Below, one piece after another: positions 35,112 through 44,510 of a DNA stretch of 64,000 nucleotides. The notes under the pieces were generated by a model, which saw nothing but the letters and a program-made list of their open reading frames with translations, made no database searches and had not been told where the DNA came from. Made by a program: the position numbers and the translations under genes. Positions within the stretch are counted from its first letter, which is position 1. Each line of letters starts with the position of its first letter. The stretch comes from Lactobacillus sp. ESL0684. GTDB lineage: Bacteria > Bacillota > Bacilli > Lactobacillales > Lactobacillaceae. The DNA lies in NCBI RefSeq assembly GCF_029392675.1, contig NZ_CP113941.1:1469001-1533000 (forward strand), given 5' to 3'.

Positions 35112-35825
35112 ATGGAACCAAAATACAAACAAGTTGAACGTTTTTATATCGATCAGATTAATAAAGGAAAATTAAATATTGGCGATCAATTACCGCCCGA
35201 AGTCGAAATTGGCGAAAAATACGGCTATAGTAGGATGACTGTGAACAAAGCACTCAAGAATCTTGAAAAAGAGGGCTATGTCACCCGCATAGCTGGTAGA
35301 GGCACATTTGTAAAGTCAAAGAATGTTTTACGCGTAATCAATGACGATGTCAGTTTTACCGAGTTCATAAAACGACAAGAAATGACTCCAGGATCAACTT
35401 TGTTATCCTATGAACTTGTTGAGGATACTTCAAATTATCTAGATAGTAACGATTTTGACTCTGAGCAAAATTACAGTAAATTACATCATTTCAAACGGTT
35501 GCGAACCGGAAATCAAAAACCAATCGCAATTACTGATGATTATCTAAATGCTGAAATTGTTAAGCATGTGGAATTTGACCTTTTAAACAACTCTTTATAT
35601 GCTTATTTAAAAAAGTTAAAATTACCGGTGATTCAAAATTTTGTAGAAATAAAAGCCATTAAAGCAACAAAAAAGCAGCAAGAGCTGCTTAATTTGAAAG
35701 AAGATTTTTTACTAAAGACTCTAGAAAACACCGATACAATTCTGACTAATGGTGAAAGGGTAGCATTAGGCGTGTTTACATCTTATTACAATCCTAACTT
35801 GTATACTTATCGCTTTAACATTTAA
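35112..35825 (+). CDS. GntR family (UTRA) regulator of the PTS operon
   Basis: A 237-residue regulator with an N-terminal winged helix (VERFYIDQINKGKLNIGDQL, then KYGYSRMTVNKALKNLEKEG) and a C-terminal UTRA ligand domain from about residue 80. It is transcribed divergently from the PTS operon and close to two TATATAC palindromes, so it most likely represses the PTS/SIS genes and itself until a substrate-derived sugar phosphate binds. The ribosome site is weak (AAGAGA). Confidence 0.9.
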   Translation: MEPKYKQVERFYIDQINKGKLNIGDQLPPEVEIGEKYGYSRMTVNKALKNLEKEGYVTRIAGRGTFVKSKNVLRVINDDVSFTEFIKRQEMTPGSTLLSYELVEDTSNYLDSNDFDSEQNYSKLHHFKRLRTGNQKPIAITDDYLNAEIVKHVEFDLLNNSLYAYLKKLKLPVIQNFVEIKAIKATKKQQELLNLKEDFLLKTLENTDTILTNGERVALGVFTSYYNPNLYTYRFNI

Positions 35826-35862
35826 AAAGGAGCAAACTTCGAAATGAAGTGCTCCTTTTTGC
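35825..35862. terminator. Bidirectional terminator between GntR and PTS IIA genes
   Basis: The stem AAAAGGAGC / GCTCCTTTT with an inner ACTTC / GAAGT helix lies between convergent genes. Confidence 0.88.
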
Positions 35863-35867
35863 TTGAA

Positions 35868-36431
35868 CTATTCTGTTGCAAATAATGCTTTTATTTCTTC
35901 TGGTGTTTTAGCTGATTTTAATCCTGCAATAAAGTCTTCATGCGTTAATAACTTGGCAGTGTTAGACAAATATTTTAGATGTTCATTACTATCAACTTGA
36001 GGAATTAGAAAAGAAATTACTATTTCAGTTTGCTTGCCATCTAAAGACCGCCAATCAATTGGATGCTCTAATTTCAACACAAGCATAGCTGACTTATTAA
36101 TTACAGCAGATTGAGCGTGAGGAATAGCAAAGCCGTCAGTCATCCCTGTTGAACCCTCTTTTTCTCTAGTGATGTAACTGTCAAAAACTTTTTCGCTATC
36201 GGTAGCCAGGTTGTTTTCCACGGCCATATTTGCTAAATATTTTAATGCTTCGTCACGACTATTAACATCAACACCAACTTTAATATTCTTAACATCCAGA
36301 ATACTATTAGGATCATGTGACTCTTCATTTTCATTTAAAACTTGAGTAGTGGTATCGGTAACAACAGTTGAATTTTCAGATAATGTTGCTTCTTTTTTAG
36401 CAAATCTCAAAAATACTTTACTGGACTCCAA
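35868..36431 (-). CDS. PTS fructose/mannitol-type EIIA (EIIA-2) protein
   Basis: A 187-residue protein with an EIIA-2 domain from about residue 45 to the end. The phosphorylated histidine is in DGFAIPHAQSAVI near residue 103. The first 45 residues are a Ser/Thr/Glu-rich tail not needed for the domain. It starts at TTG (36431) inside the end of the GH31 gene, with AGGGAA upstream, so the two are co-transcribed and overlap by 25 bp. No EIIB/EIIC lies beside it; the EIIC-like gene at 41.3 kb is a possible partner, or it may have a regulatory role. Confidence 0.85.
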   Translation of the reverse strand: MESSKVFLRFAKKEATLSENSTVVTDTTTQVLNENEESHDPNSILDVKNIKVGVDVNSRDEALKYLANMAVENNLATDSEKVFDSYITREKEGSTGMTDGFAIPHAQSAVINKSAMLVLKLEHPIDWRSLDGKQTEIVISFLIPQVDSNEHLKYLSNTAKLLTHEDFIAGLKSAKTPEEIKALFATE

Positions 36432-39175
36432 TCAATAGTTCCCTGTTCCGTTATGGTTTGTACTTGAAAACTGTGCTGTTTTTTAGGTTCTATTCCTTCT
36501 ATAGCTAATTTGGTTTCGGTAATTTCTGTATAAAGCAAATCGTCTACTTTAACATTATATTTTGCACGTCCATATTTTTCATCAGCTGGTTGCCATGATA
36601 GCGTGACAGTAGTTATCTGACTCTGCGAAAAATTGAGTGGATCTGTAATACTCAATTTCTTATCTTTAGATTTAGCTAACAGAGCTAAAGGTTGAACCCC
36701 GCTAAGCTTAACTACAATCTCACTTGTGCTGACATTTACATGAGCAAGCTTAATACGGAAGAATGTCTGCTTCATGTCAGTTCCGATTCCTTGCAAATAC
36801 GAATTACTATAATACTCATGATCAAGATAACAAACATTATCGGACTGAGCATAATCAGTCAAGTCTCGAACTAATCGTAAAGCTAATTTTTGACCAGCAA
36901 TCAACACCGCACAATTTGTTGGCATTTCGGTCACTTTTATAGCCAATTCTGTCGTACGTATTTTTTCCATTTCAGAATAATTTCCAGTTGTTGGTTTAAT
37001 ATCAACTATTAAATTTTCATTTCTTAATTCAGTCGAAATATCCGTTTGAGCAAATTCCCCCATTTGATATTTGGCACTAATGCCGTCATCTTCATAAACT
37101 GTAAATTGATTATCATTAAAAGGATAAATCTCAAATTGCCGCTCATTCTTAGCCAGCTGATATTCCTTGGGAGTATTAGTAGCAGGTGCTTTAGGGATTA
37201 TTGCACCAGCTTTAACAAATAGGGGCAGTTTCCATACAGGCGCAGCAAAATTATTCAGTACTTGTCCGCCTTGATAAGCCTCACCAGTATAATAATCAAG
37301 CCAAATCTGCTTTCTATCTGGCAAATAAATACCATTACGAAGATCATTGCCTTGATCATCGGCTGCCGTATTTTGATAGATTGGCGCAACCAAAAAACAG
37401 TCTCCCCACATGTATTGATACTTAACCAAGTCTGTATAACATTCGGGTAAATCTGGATATTCTAAAAACATAGCGCGAACCATTGGTTTGGCATCTTCAA
37501 CGGCCTGATGAGCAATACTGTAGATATAAGGTAGCAACTGTGTCTTTTGCTTTAGATAAGCCCGATTAATTGCAGTAATTGCATCTGAAAACGCAAATGG
37601 AGTCTTGGGATTAGTTCCCCAACCATCCATATTTAATTGAATTGGCGTAAAAGCTTTCCACTGGTAGTCACGCGTGTTAACAATTGCATTACTGCCGGCA
37701 TAAATACCATCCATATCCGAACCAACATTGGGTTGACCTGATAAGCCTTCACCAATATAAGTCGGAATTTGAAAACGAATATATTCCCATTGTCCACCTT
37801 TCTGGTCACCCGTCCAAACAGCTGCACTGCTATGTGTTCCAGCCCAACCGTCCATGGTAATAATAAACGGTCGCAATTCTTCACTTTTAATCTTTTCAAT
37901 CATTTTAGCTGCAGTTTGCGTACCATTTAAACCAAAGGAATAACCATCACCTACCCAGGCCATGTCCGTTTTTAGAGCAGTTACCCCAACTTCTAACTCT
38001 TTTTCAAAATCACGATCTGTTGGCTTGGGATGTTGCGGATCCTTAGGAGACAAATTTTGTTGCGTCCATAAGCCGACTTCAATTCCTTTAGAATTAGCAT
38101 AAGTAACAAACTTAGCCAAATTTTGTAAATTACCTTCCAAGGTATTCGTTTGACCATATCCAGCACCATAACCGTCATTAGGTAAAAACCAGCCTAAAGG
38201 CATATCCTGATTGAGATATTGGTCAAGCATGCCACGCGCACTTAATAAATAAGCAGCTCCTCCGGCTTCGCCGTTCAGCGTCTCACGAATTGCTTTACTT
38301 TCTAAATCTGCTGGAAGTTCTTTAGGATGATATTCTCGATAATAATTACCATCGGGATATTTAATCGCTTGTTTATCTTGAGCATCAGCCTTAATCCAAA
38401 AATCACGATTATAAGCATTTAGATGTGCTTCATAAAAACCATACAATGGCATCAATTGTGGCAAGCCAGTTAATTGGTGATACATATGCAATAGTTCATA
38501 TGGCGTTTTGGCAAAGAAATAAATTGCATCAAATCGCTTTTCATAATGTCTAGTAACAATTGTTTCAGCTTGTGTACTAGCAAAATCATATTCACCACGG
38601 GTGAAAGTATTACGCAACACCCCATAACCGCAGGTCGACCAATAAAAAGGTGCTGGAGATGCCACTCCCTGATCTAGCCAATTATTCGTATTTGCTACAA
38701 TTATCTGCTCATTAGTTAAATTAAAACGACCGTTTTGCGTACCTGCCCCAAAGTAGTTATTTCCAGCCTCATTAGCTAAAACTTGTTCACAGTATTCATC
38801 ATTAAGATAGATCGGTTGTACTTCTTGCAAGACTGTCTGTCCTTGCTTGGTAACACTCATGGTACCTGCATTCTTGACAAAATTAATGGTAATCGATTTA
38901 GTCGCAATAGACCAACCAGTTTCAGTTCGCTCAAGCTCCACTTGGATAGACTGATCACCATATTCTTGAACATCAGCTGCCAAAATTTGAGCATGTAAGT
39001 CTGGCTGCGACTGTGCTGGTTGTTGATACTTTTCTACCGGATCAATGTAATATCGAAAGATACTAGAATCTAACCAATACAATCTGGCCTTCAGACCATT
39101 AGCATAATCGATTTGATAAAAGCCACCTTTAGCTTGGACATTAATAATCATATTTTTGTAAACAGCTATTTTCAA
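36407..39175 (-). CDS. Glycoside hydrolase family 31 protein (alpha-glucosidase/transglycosidase-like)
   Basis: A 922-residue cytoplasmic GH31 enzyme (no signal peptide). An N-terminal beta-sandwich leads into a TIM barrel. The nucleophile Asp is in ALKTDMAWVGDG near residue 408 and the acid/base Asp is in AAVWTGDQ near 453. Proximal and distal beta domains follow, and a C-terminal fibronectin III-like module (VTLSWQPADEKYGRAKYNV) spans about 835-920. It starts at TTG (39175) with AGGTGA 6 nt upstream; ATG at 39151 is the alternative. It is coupled to a PTS IIA gene. Exact linkage and substrate cannot be told. Confidence 0.88.
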   Translation of the reverse strand: MKIAVYKNMIINVQAKGGFYQIDYANGLKARLYWLDSSIFRYYIDPVEKYQQPAQSQPDLHAQILAADVQEYGDQSIQVELERTETGWSIATKSITINFVKNAGTMSVTKQGQTVLQEVQPIYLNDEYCEQVLANEAGNNYFGAGTQNGRFNLTNEQIIVANTNNWLDQGVASPAPFYWSTCGYGVLRNTFTRGEYDFASTQAETIVTRHYEKRFDAIYFFAKTPYELLHMYHQLTGLPQLMPLYGFYEAHLNAYNRDFWIKADAQDKQAIKYPDGNYYREYHPKELPADLESKAIRETLNGEAGGAAYLLSARGMLDQYLNQDMPLGWFLPNDGYGAGYGQTNTLEGNLQNLAKFVTYANSKGIEVGLWTQQNLSPKDPQHPKPTDRDFEKELEVGVTALKTDMAWVGDGYSFGLNGTQTAAKMIEKIKSEELRPFIITMDGWAGTHSSAAVWTGDQKGGQWEYIRFQIPTYIGEGLSGQPNVGSDMDGIYAGSNAIVNTRDYQWKAFTPIQLNMDGWGTNPKTPFAFSDAITAINRAYLKQKTQLLPYIYSIAHQAVEDAKPMVRAMFLEYPDLPECYTDLVKYQYMWGDCFLVAPIYQNTAADDQGNDLRNGIYLPDRKQIWLDYYTGEAYQGGQVLNNFAAPVWKLPLFVKAGAIIPKAPATNTPKEYQLAKNERQFEIYPFNDNQFTVYEDDGISAKYQMGEFAQTDISTELRNENLIVDIKPTTGNYSEMEKIRTTELAIKVTEMPTNCAVLIAGQKLALRLVRDLTDYAQSDNVCYLDHEYYSNSYLQGIGTDMKQTFFRIKLAHVNVSTSEIVVKLSGVQPLALLAKSKDKKLSITDPLNFSQSQITTVTLSWQPADEKYGRAKYNVKVDDLLYTEITETKLAIEGIEPKKQHSFQVQTITEQGTIDWSPVKYF

Positions 39176-39397
39176 TTAATTCACCTTTTCTCCTAAATAT
39201 TTAAATATTATATCAGTTTATTAGTTGATTTTTCATATTTTGATAAAATTAACCATATTGTTCCAATCAATAGTACTACTTATTACGGATTATTATAAAA
39301 AATAAATTAAAAATATATTGAATTATCATATTGTTACTGTTATTATTTAAAATAATATATTTTTTATATAAATTTACATATATAAGGATGGGATAGA

Positions 39398-41167
39398 ATG
39401 AAAAAGTCAAAAATCATTAGTTATATTGCTATCTTAGCAGCCGTCTTTTTGTCGTTGACAGCTTGCAGTAAAAACCAAGATAAAACCAGCAATGCGGTTG
39501 ACAGTACCCCCAAATTCAAAACATCCGTGCCAACCAAAACTGTTAAACAAGGTGGCACATTAAAGGTTGCTTTAGAAACAGATACACCTTTCCAAGGCAT
39601 CTTTTTAGACGAAATCTCAGAAAATTCAGTTGACTATCTAGCCTCTCAATTTGGTGACGAGACCCTTTTTTATTATGACAATAACTATAGAATAAATAAA
39701 AAAGGACCCGCTACACTTAAAGTTGATCAAAAAAACAAAAATATCGTAGTCACAGTAAAGAATGGTGTTAAATGGTCTGATGGCAAACAAGTCACGGCTA
39801 AAGATCTTGAGTACTCTTATGAAATTATTGCCAATAAAGCAACCAATTGTGAACGCTATACTGATCAAATGGCCAATATTGTTGGTTTAAGAGAATATCA
39901 TGATGGAAAAGCACAAACGATTTCTGGGATTACCTATCCTAACGGTGAAAATGGACGTTCAATTAAAATTCGTTTTAAACAAATGTTTCCAGGAATGTAC
40001 AATGCTGGCAGTAATTGTTATAGCGAAACCGCGGCACCTTATCATTATCTAAAAGATGTGCCATTTTCCAAACTGCAAGCCAGTGATCAAGTTAGAAAGA
40101 ACCCTATGTTCATTGGTCCCTATAAGGTTCAAAAAATTGTACGCGGACAATCTGTTACTTGGGTACCAAATAAGTACTATTGGCGTGGTAAACCAAAGCT
40201 AGACAAAATCTCAATTTCAGTAATTTCTACTAGCAGCGCTTCACAAGCAATTAAGAGTCACAAGTTTGATGTCATTGACGTGGTAAATACCCAATGGGAA
40301 CAAGTTAAAAACACGAAAAATTATAATTTTGTTGCGTCAGTGCCAATGCAATATTATTATTTAGGCTTTAAAGTAGGCAAATGGGATAAAAAGCAAGAAA
40401 AAAATGTCATGAGTAAAAATTCCAAGATGAATAGCAAGCCGCTCAGACAAGCCATGGCATATGCCATGAATGTCGAGCAAGTTGATAAACGTTATACTCA
40501 TGGTCTCAAATTTAAAGTCCCAACTCTAATTCCTGAACAGTTTGGTGATTATTTTGATAAAAATGCCAAAGGCTACACTTACAATCTGAAAAAGGCTAAT
40601 CAAATTTTAGATCAGGCAGGATACAAGAAAAAAGGTAAATGGCGCACTCAGCCTAATGGCAAACCACTTAAGATTAACTTTATGGCGATGAGCGGTAATA
40701 CTACTCAAGAGCCAATCATTCAAAACTATTTGCAGCAATGGCACAAAGTTGGTTTAAACGTCAAATTGTACAACGGTAGATTGATTGAAGCTAACTCATT
40801 TTATGACAAGCTGGCAAAAGATGATCCTAAAGTTGATGCATTTATTGGTGGTATAGGGATGTCAACCGAGCCTTCACAAGCTAATGCATATGGCGAAAAC
40901 TCTGCTTCAAATTATGCTCGCTTTGCTACTAAGGAAAATACCCAACTAATTAAAGAAATGGACGCACCAGAATCATTTAATCACGGCCATCGGGTCAAGG
41001 TTTTCCACAAGTGGCAAAAATACATGAATGAGCAAGCTTACGTTGTTCCACTTGATAACCAATACACAGTTACTGCAGTAAATACCAAATTAGCTAATTA
41101 TTCACTTGATCCTGAAAAATGTGCTAATAAGCATCCAATTTGGTATGATATTGGTTTTGCCAAATAA
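39398..41167 (+). CDS. Orphan oligopeptide-binding lipoprotein (OppA-like), paralogue 1
   Basis: A 589-residue SBP_bac_5 lipoprotein with lipobox LSLTACSK near residue 24. The mature part starts with KQGGTLKVALETDTPFQGIF, then GVKWSDGKQVTAKDLEYSYE and RGQSVTWVPNKYYWRGKPK. It is closely related to the proteins at 44511-46280 and 55783-57546, much less to the operonic OppA. No permease or ATPase genes are adjacent, so it presumably feeds the OppBCDF system at 16.3-20.3 kb or another one. It is divergent from the GH31 gene. Confidence 0.92.
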   Translation: MKKSKIISYIAILAAVFLSLTACSKNQDKTSNAVDSTPKFKTSVPTKTVKQGGTLKVALETDTPFQGIFLDEISENSVDYLASQFGDETLFYYDNNYRINKKGPATLKVDQKNKNIVVTVKNGVKWSDGKQVTAKDLEYSYEIIANKATNCERYTDQMANIVGLREYHDGKAQTISGITYPNGENGRSIKIRFKQMFPGMYNAGSNCYSETAAPYHYLKDVPFSKLQASDQVRKNPMFIGPYKVQKIVRGQSVTWVPNKYYWRGKPKLDKISISVISTSSASQAIKSHKFDVIDVVNTQWEQVKNTKNYNFVASVPMQYYYLGFKVGKWDKKQEKNVMSKNSKMNSKPLRQAMAYAMNVEQVDKRYTHGLKFKVPTLIPEQFGDYFDKNAKGYTYNLKKANQILDQAGYKKKGKWRTQPNGKPLKINFMAMSGNTTQEPIIQNYLQQWHKVGLNVKLYNGRLIEANSFYDKLAKDDPKVDAFIGGIGMSTEPSQANAYGENSASNYARFATKENTQLIKEMDAPESFNHGHRVKVFHKWQKYMNEQAYVVPLDNQYTVTAVNTKLANYSLDPEKCANKHPIWYDIGFAK

Positions 41168-41273
41168 ATTCGAATAATACTAAAATTAAATTAAAAAAAT
41201 ATTGCATTTCTAATTTTATGCTGCTATTATTACTGCTAATAATATTTTAGTTAGTTTAAAGGAGCAATGTTCA

Positions 41274-42353
41274 ATGAAACAAACCAAAAATGCAATCTCC
41301 GCAAAAGAATTTTTTAATAAAGTATTATCAGGTACCGCAACAGGAATTATCGTTGGCTTGATTCCTAATGCTGTTTTGAGTTCAGTTTTGAAGTTATTCG
41401 GCAACAACGCCATTACAATTGGCATGAATCACGTGTTGCTAGTCTTCCAAATCGCAACCCCATTATTAATTGGTGCCTTGATTGCCTACCAATTCGAGTT
41501 TGCGCCATTGGACATTGCTGTAGTCGCGGCTAGTGCCTATGTGGGTTCAGGCGTTACCCAGTTTAATGCTCAAGCAGTTAATCCAGCTAACAAACAAGCT
41601 GGGATCTTCATTTCATCTGGAACTGGCGATTTAATTAACACGATGATTACTGCTGCCATTGCTGTCTTTTTGACATTGGTAATCGGTAACTTGTTTGGAT
41701 CAGTTAAGATTGTGCTTAACCCTATCGTAGTCGGTGGCGGAGCTTCTTATATCGGCTATCTGCTATTACCGCTAATTAGCAAAATCACAACTGGACTAGG
41801 CACAATTATTAATTCATTTACTAAGTTACAACCTGTTCTAATGTGCGTATTAATCGCCTGGATGTTTGCCCTATTAATTGTTACGCCTGTTTCAACAGTT
41901 GCCATCGGAATGGCTATTCAACTAAATGGTATTGCCGCTGGTGCTGCAGCAATGGGAGTAGCGGCAACTACGATTGTTTTGGTAGTCCACTCTTGGAAAG
42001 TTAATAAGTCTGGTGTCACAATCGCTGTTGCATTAGGTGCTATGAAAATGATGATTCCAAACCTATTCCGTTATCCGATTATCGTCTTACCAATTCTAAT
42101 CACTTCAGCCGCTTCGGCTTTACCTGTTGCTTTATGGAACATTTGCGGTACTCCTGCTTCAGCCGGTTTTGGCTTAGTAGGAATTGTTGGGCCTCTGGCA
42201 TCAATGAGTGGTCCTAATAGTATTAATCTGCTACTAGCTCTACTTAGTTGGTTCGTCATCCCTGCAGTAGTTGCCTTAGCCTGCCGCTTCGTATTTGATA
42301 AGTGGCTACATGTTTACGATGAAAAAGTCGCTTTTGCCTACTTGGGTGATTGA
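41274..42353 (+). CDS. PTS EIIC-like membrane permease (EIIC_2 type)
   Basis: A 359-residue polytopic membrane protein with about ten hydrophobic segments (GTATGIIVGLIPNAVLSSVL at the start, VVGGGASYIGYLLLPLIS in the middle, and a C-terminal GLVGIVGPLASMSGPNSINL region). It resembles the PTS_EIIC_2 family, members of which often occur without linked EIIA/EIIB. GGAGC lies before the ATG at normal spacing. It follows the orphan OppA gene by 106 bp and ends at a terminator. Substrate is unknown; an energy-independent or facilitator role cannot be excluded. Confidence 0.82.
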   Translation: MKQTKNAISAKEFFNKVLSGTATGIIVGLIPNAVLSSVLKLFGNNAITIGMNHVLLVFQIATPLLIGALIAYQFEFAPLDIAVVAASAYVGSGVTQFNAQAVNPANKQAGIFISSGTGDLINTMITAAIAVFLTLVIGNLFGSVKIVLNPIVVGGGASYIGYLLLPLISKITTGLGTIINSFTKLQPVLMCVLIAWMFALLIVTPVSTVAIGMAIQLNGIAAGAAAMGVAATTIVLVVHSWKVNKSGVTIAVALGAMKMMIPNLFRYPIIVLPILITSAASALPVALWNICGTPASAGFGLVGIVGPLASMSGPNSINLLLALLSWFVIPAVVALACRFVFDKWLHVYDEKVAFAYLGD

Positions 42354-42370
42354 TTATTTATTAGAATATC

Positions 42371-42410
42371 AAAAAAAGCTGCATGCTAATCGTTAGTATG
42401 CGGCTTTTAT
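42371..42410 (+). terminator. Terminator after the EIIC-like gene
   Basis: The stem AAAGCTGCATGCTAA / TTAGTATGCGGCTTT with loop TCG is followed by TATAT. Confidence 0.85.
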
Positions 42411-42445
42411 ATACCGATTTAATCAATTATTCAGAGATTTGCTAA

Positions 42446-42488
42446 CCAAAAATCAGGCCTCAAACTACTATGTTGAGACCTGATTTTA
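42446..42488 (-). terminator. Terminator after the D-hydroxyacid dehydrogenase gene
   Basis: The stem AAAATCAGGTCTCAA / TTGAGGCCTGATTTT, with one mismatch, lies directly behind the stop codon on the minus strand. Confidence 0.88.
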
Positions 42489-42489
42489 C

Positions 42490-43491
42490 TTATCTATCTA
42501 ACTTAACATCATTATCCGTATGACCAGTAGTTAGTGCTTGATGAAAATTCTCATAACTAACACTAATCATATCGGACAATGCTGGACTAGTGTATGAACC
42601 AATATGCGGTGTAAGTAAGACTTTCGGATATAATTCGCGCAATTCTTGAACAATGCTATCGGAAAGTTTGCCATTAAATTTATGTCCAAAAATTGTGGAC
42701 TCGTTTGGTAGAACGTCAGACCCAAAACCACTTAATTTATCAAACTTTATCGCTGCAATTACTGCCGGATAGTCAACTAGTTCCGCCCTGGCAGTATTAA
42801 TCAGAACTGCTCCCTGTTTCATTTTACTAATTAAAGCTTGATCAACCAAGTGATCATTTTGACCAGGAAAGTAAGGTACATGAATTGAAATAATATCAGA
42901 ATTAGCAACCAGCTCAGCTTGACTAACAAAATCAACATACTGAGCCGCAGAACTACTGGGATATGGGTCGTAACCTAGCACTTTTACTCCCATACCATGG
43001 TATAACTTAGCTTCTGTTGCACCTATCTTACCCGTTCCAATAATGCCAACTGTACAAGTATGAAACTCATTAGCAAATAATTCTGGCAAAACTCTAAAAT
43101 CGCCTTGACGAGTATTATCAACTGCTGTAACCACATTTCGATAGAGCATTAATCCTAAAGTTAAAGCTAACTCAGCTACTGCATATGGTGAGTAAGCCGG
43201 AACCCGAGCCACCTTTTGCTGATACTTTGCGGCTGCTTGTAAATCGATGTGATTATAACCAACAGTTCTGGTAAAAACGTACTTGATACCCCAATCATGC
43301 ATTTTTGCTAAATTGACTGCATCAGCTTGGCAATTTGCGCGCAATAACACTGCATCATTGCCTTTAGCTGTGCTGATATTATCATGAGTTAATAACTCAG
43401 GCTCTAGTTGTAAATCATAATGATATTTATTCAGCTTTTTAAAATACGGTACTTCATTTTCCCGAACGCCATAAACCGCTATCTTAAACAT
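42490..43491 (-). CDS. D-2-hydroxyacid dehydrogenase (D-LDH / D-hydroxyisocaproate type)
   Basis: A 333-residue NAD-dependent D-isomer-specific 2-hydroxyacid dehydrogenase. The nucleotide-binding motif VGIIGTGKIGATEAK is near residue 150, catalytic Arg in NTARAELVD near 235, Glu in DVLPNEST near 263, and His in TPHIGSYT near 296. The family reduces pyruvate or branched/aromatic 2-keto acids to D-hydroxy acids. D-hydroxyisocaproate dehydrogenase and D-lactate dehydrogenase are the closest options. It is monocistronic. Confidence 0.92.
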   Translation of the reverse strand: MFKIAVYGVRENEVPYFKKLNKYHYDLQLEPELLTHDNISTAKGNDAVLLRANCQADAVNLAKMHDWGIKYVFTRTVGYNHIDLQAAAKYQQKVARVPAYSPYAVAELALTLGLMLYRNVVTAVDNTRQGDFRVLPELFANEFHTCTVGIIGTGKIGATEAKLYHGMGVKVLGYDPYPSSSAAQYVDFVSQAELVANSDIISIHVPYFPGQNDHLVDQALISKMKQGAVLINTARAELVDYPAVIAAIKFDKLSGFGSDVLPNESTIFGHKFNGKLSDSIVQELRELYPKVLLTPHIGSYTSPALSDMISVSYENFHQALTTGHTDNDVKLDR

Positions 43492-43578
43492 GATATACTC
43501 CTAGTTAATCAATCACAATGTTATTCATCAGCAGTTTTGGTACTCTGGTCAACTTTTGCAAAAATCCCACTTTATCTT

Positions 43579-44493
43579 TTATTCTCCCTGAAACTTGTTA
43601 GCTTCAACTTCTCTAATAAAGTCAGCCAAATGCTTATAGTATACTTCTGGATTATCAACCATATGGTGATGACCACCATTAGGCGTGGTAACTAAGCGAG
43701 AATTAGGAATTTCTCGCTGCATAATTTTCGCCGTATCAAGCGGCATGGTTTCATTCTCACCAAAAGTTAGTAAGGTCGGCATAGTAATCTGCTTGAGATA
43801 TTTTCTAAAGTGCCAGTCTTTTAATTTACCAGTAACTACAAATTCATTATCACCTTGAAAAGCATGATAGACTGGTAACCCACCTATGCGCTTAATATGA
43901 TATAACTTACATGGCTGTCTACGATCTAAAAAATTAATATTCAAAATCTGGACATCTTCTTGATAGCGCTCATTTTCATAATCGTCGTTTGCTTCACATT
44001 CGCGCATAAAATCAATCTCTGTTTGTGGCAAAACCTCTTGACGACGTCGATTAATTGCATCAATATAATCATCAATTTCATCGACCATTGAAGAAATAAT
44101 TGCCCCCTTAAGGTGTTTACCATATTTAACCGCATATTCTTGGACTAATAGTCCGCCCCAACTTTGACCAATTAAATAAAAGTTTTCCAGTCCTAATTTT
44201 TCTCGCACCTCATCAACTTCATCAAGAAAATATTCATAAGTCAAATACTTTTCAGCAATCTTTGGATCGGAATAATCTGGTTGATCGGAATATAGCGACC
44301 CTAATTGATCATACATGGTTACTTGTACATTTAGTCCCTGTTTAGCTAGTTGATCAGCTGCATCCTCCCAATATTCATGATTGCCACCAGGACCACCGTG
44401 CAGTGCTAGCAAGTGAATATCGCCCTGTCCTTGCGTACTTGTCCACAAGTGATAGCCGTTATCTAAAGTAATAATTTTTGAACCTGTTTTCAT
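43579..44493 (-). CDS. pepI: Proline iminopeptidase
   Basis: A 304-residue alpha/beta hydrolase of the S33 peptidase family that releases N-terminal proline from peptides. Signature segments are the oxyanion-loop ALHGGPGGNHEYW near residue 32, the nucleophile elbow IGQSWGGLLVQEYA near 104, an Asp region LTFGENETMPLD near 248 and the His in NGGHHHMVDNP near 278. The frame opens at 44538, but the ATG at 44493 has AAGGAG 7 nt upstream and fits the family. It sits directly behind an oligopeptide-binding gene and is probably co-transcribed, linking uptake and hydrolysis of proline-rich peptides. Confidence 0.95.
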   Translation of the reverse strand: MKTGSKIITLDNGYHLWTSTQGQGDIHLLALHGGPGGNHEYWEDAADQLAKQGLNVQVTMYDQLGSLYSDQPDYSDPKIAEKYLTYEYFLDEVDEVREKLGLENFYLIGQSWGGLLVQEYAVKYGKHLKGAIISSMVDEIDDYIDAINRRRQEVLPQTEIDFMRECEANDDYENERYQEDVQILNINFLDRRQPCKLYHIKRIGGLPVYHAFQGDNEFVVTGKLKDWHFRKYLKQITMPTLLTFGENETMPLDTAKIMQREIPNSRLVTTPNGGHHHMVDNPEVYYKHLADFIREVEANKFQGE

Positions 44494-44510
44494 CTTTAAC
44501 TCCTTATAAA

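Noticed and set aside
43420-43695. 91-residue plus-strand ORF across the dehydrogenase start and pepI end
   Set aside because: It is antisense to two real genes, lacks a ribosome site and shows no family features.
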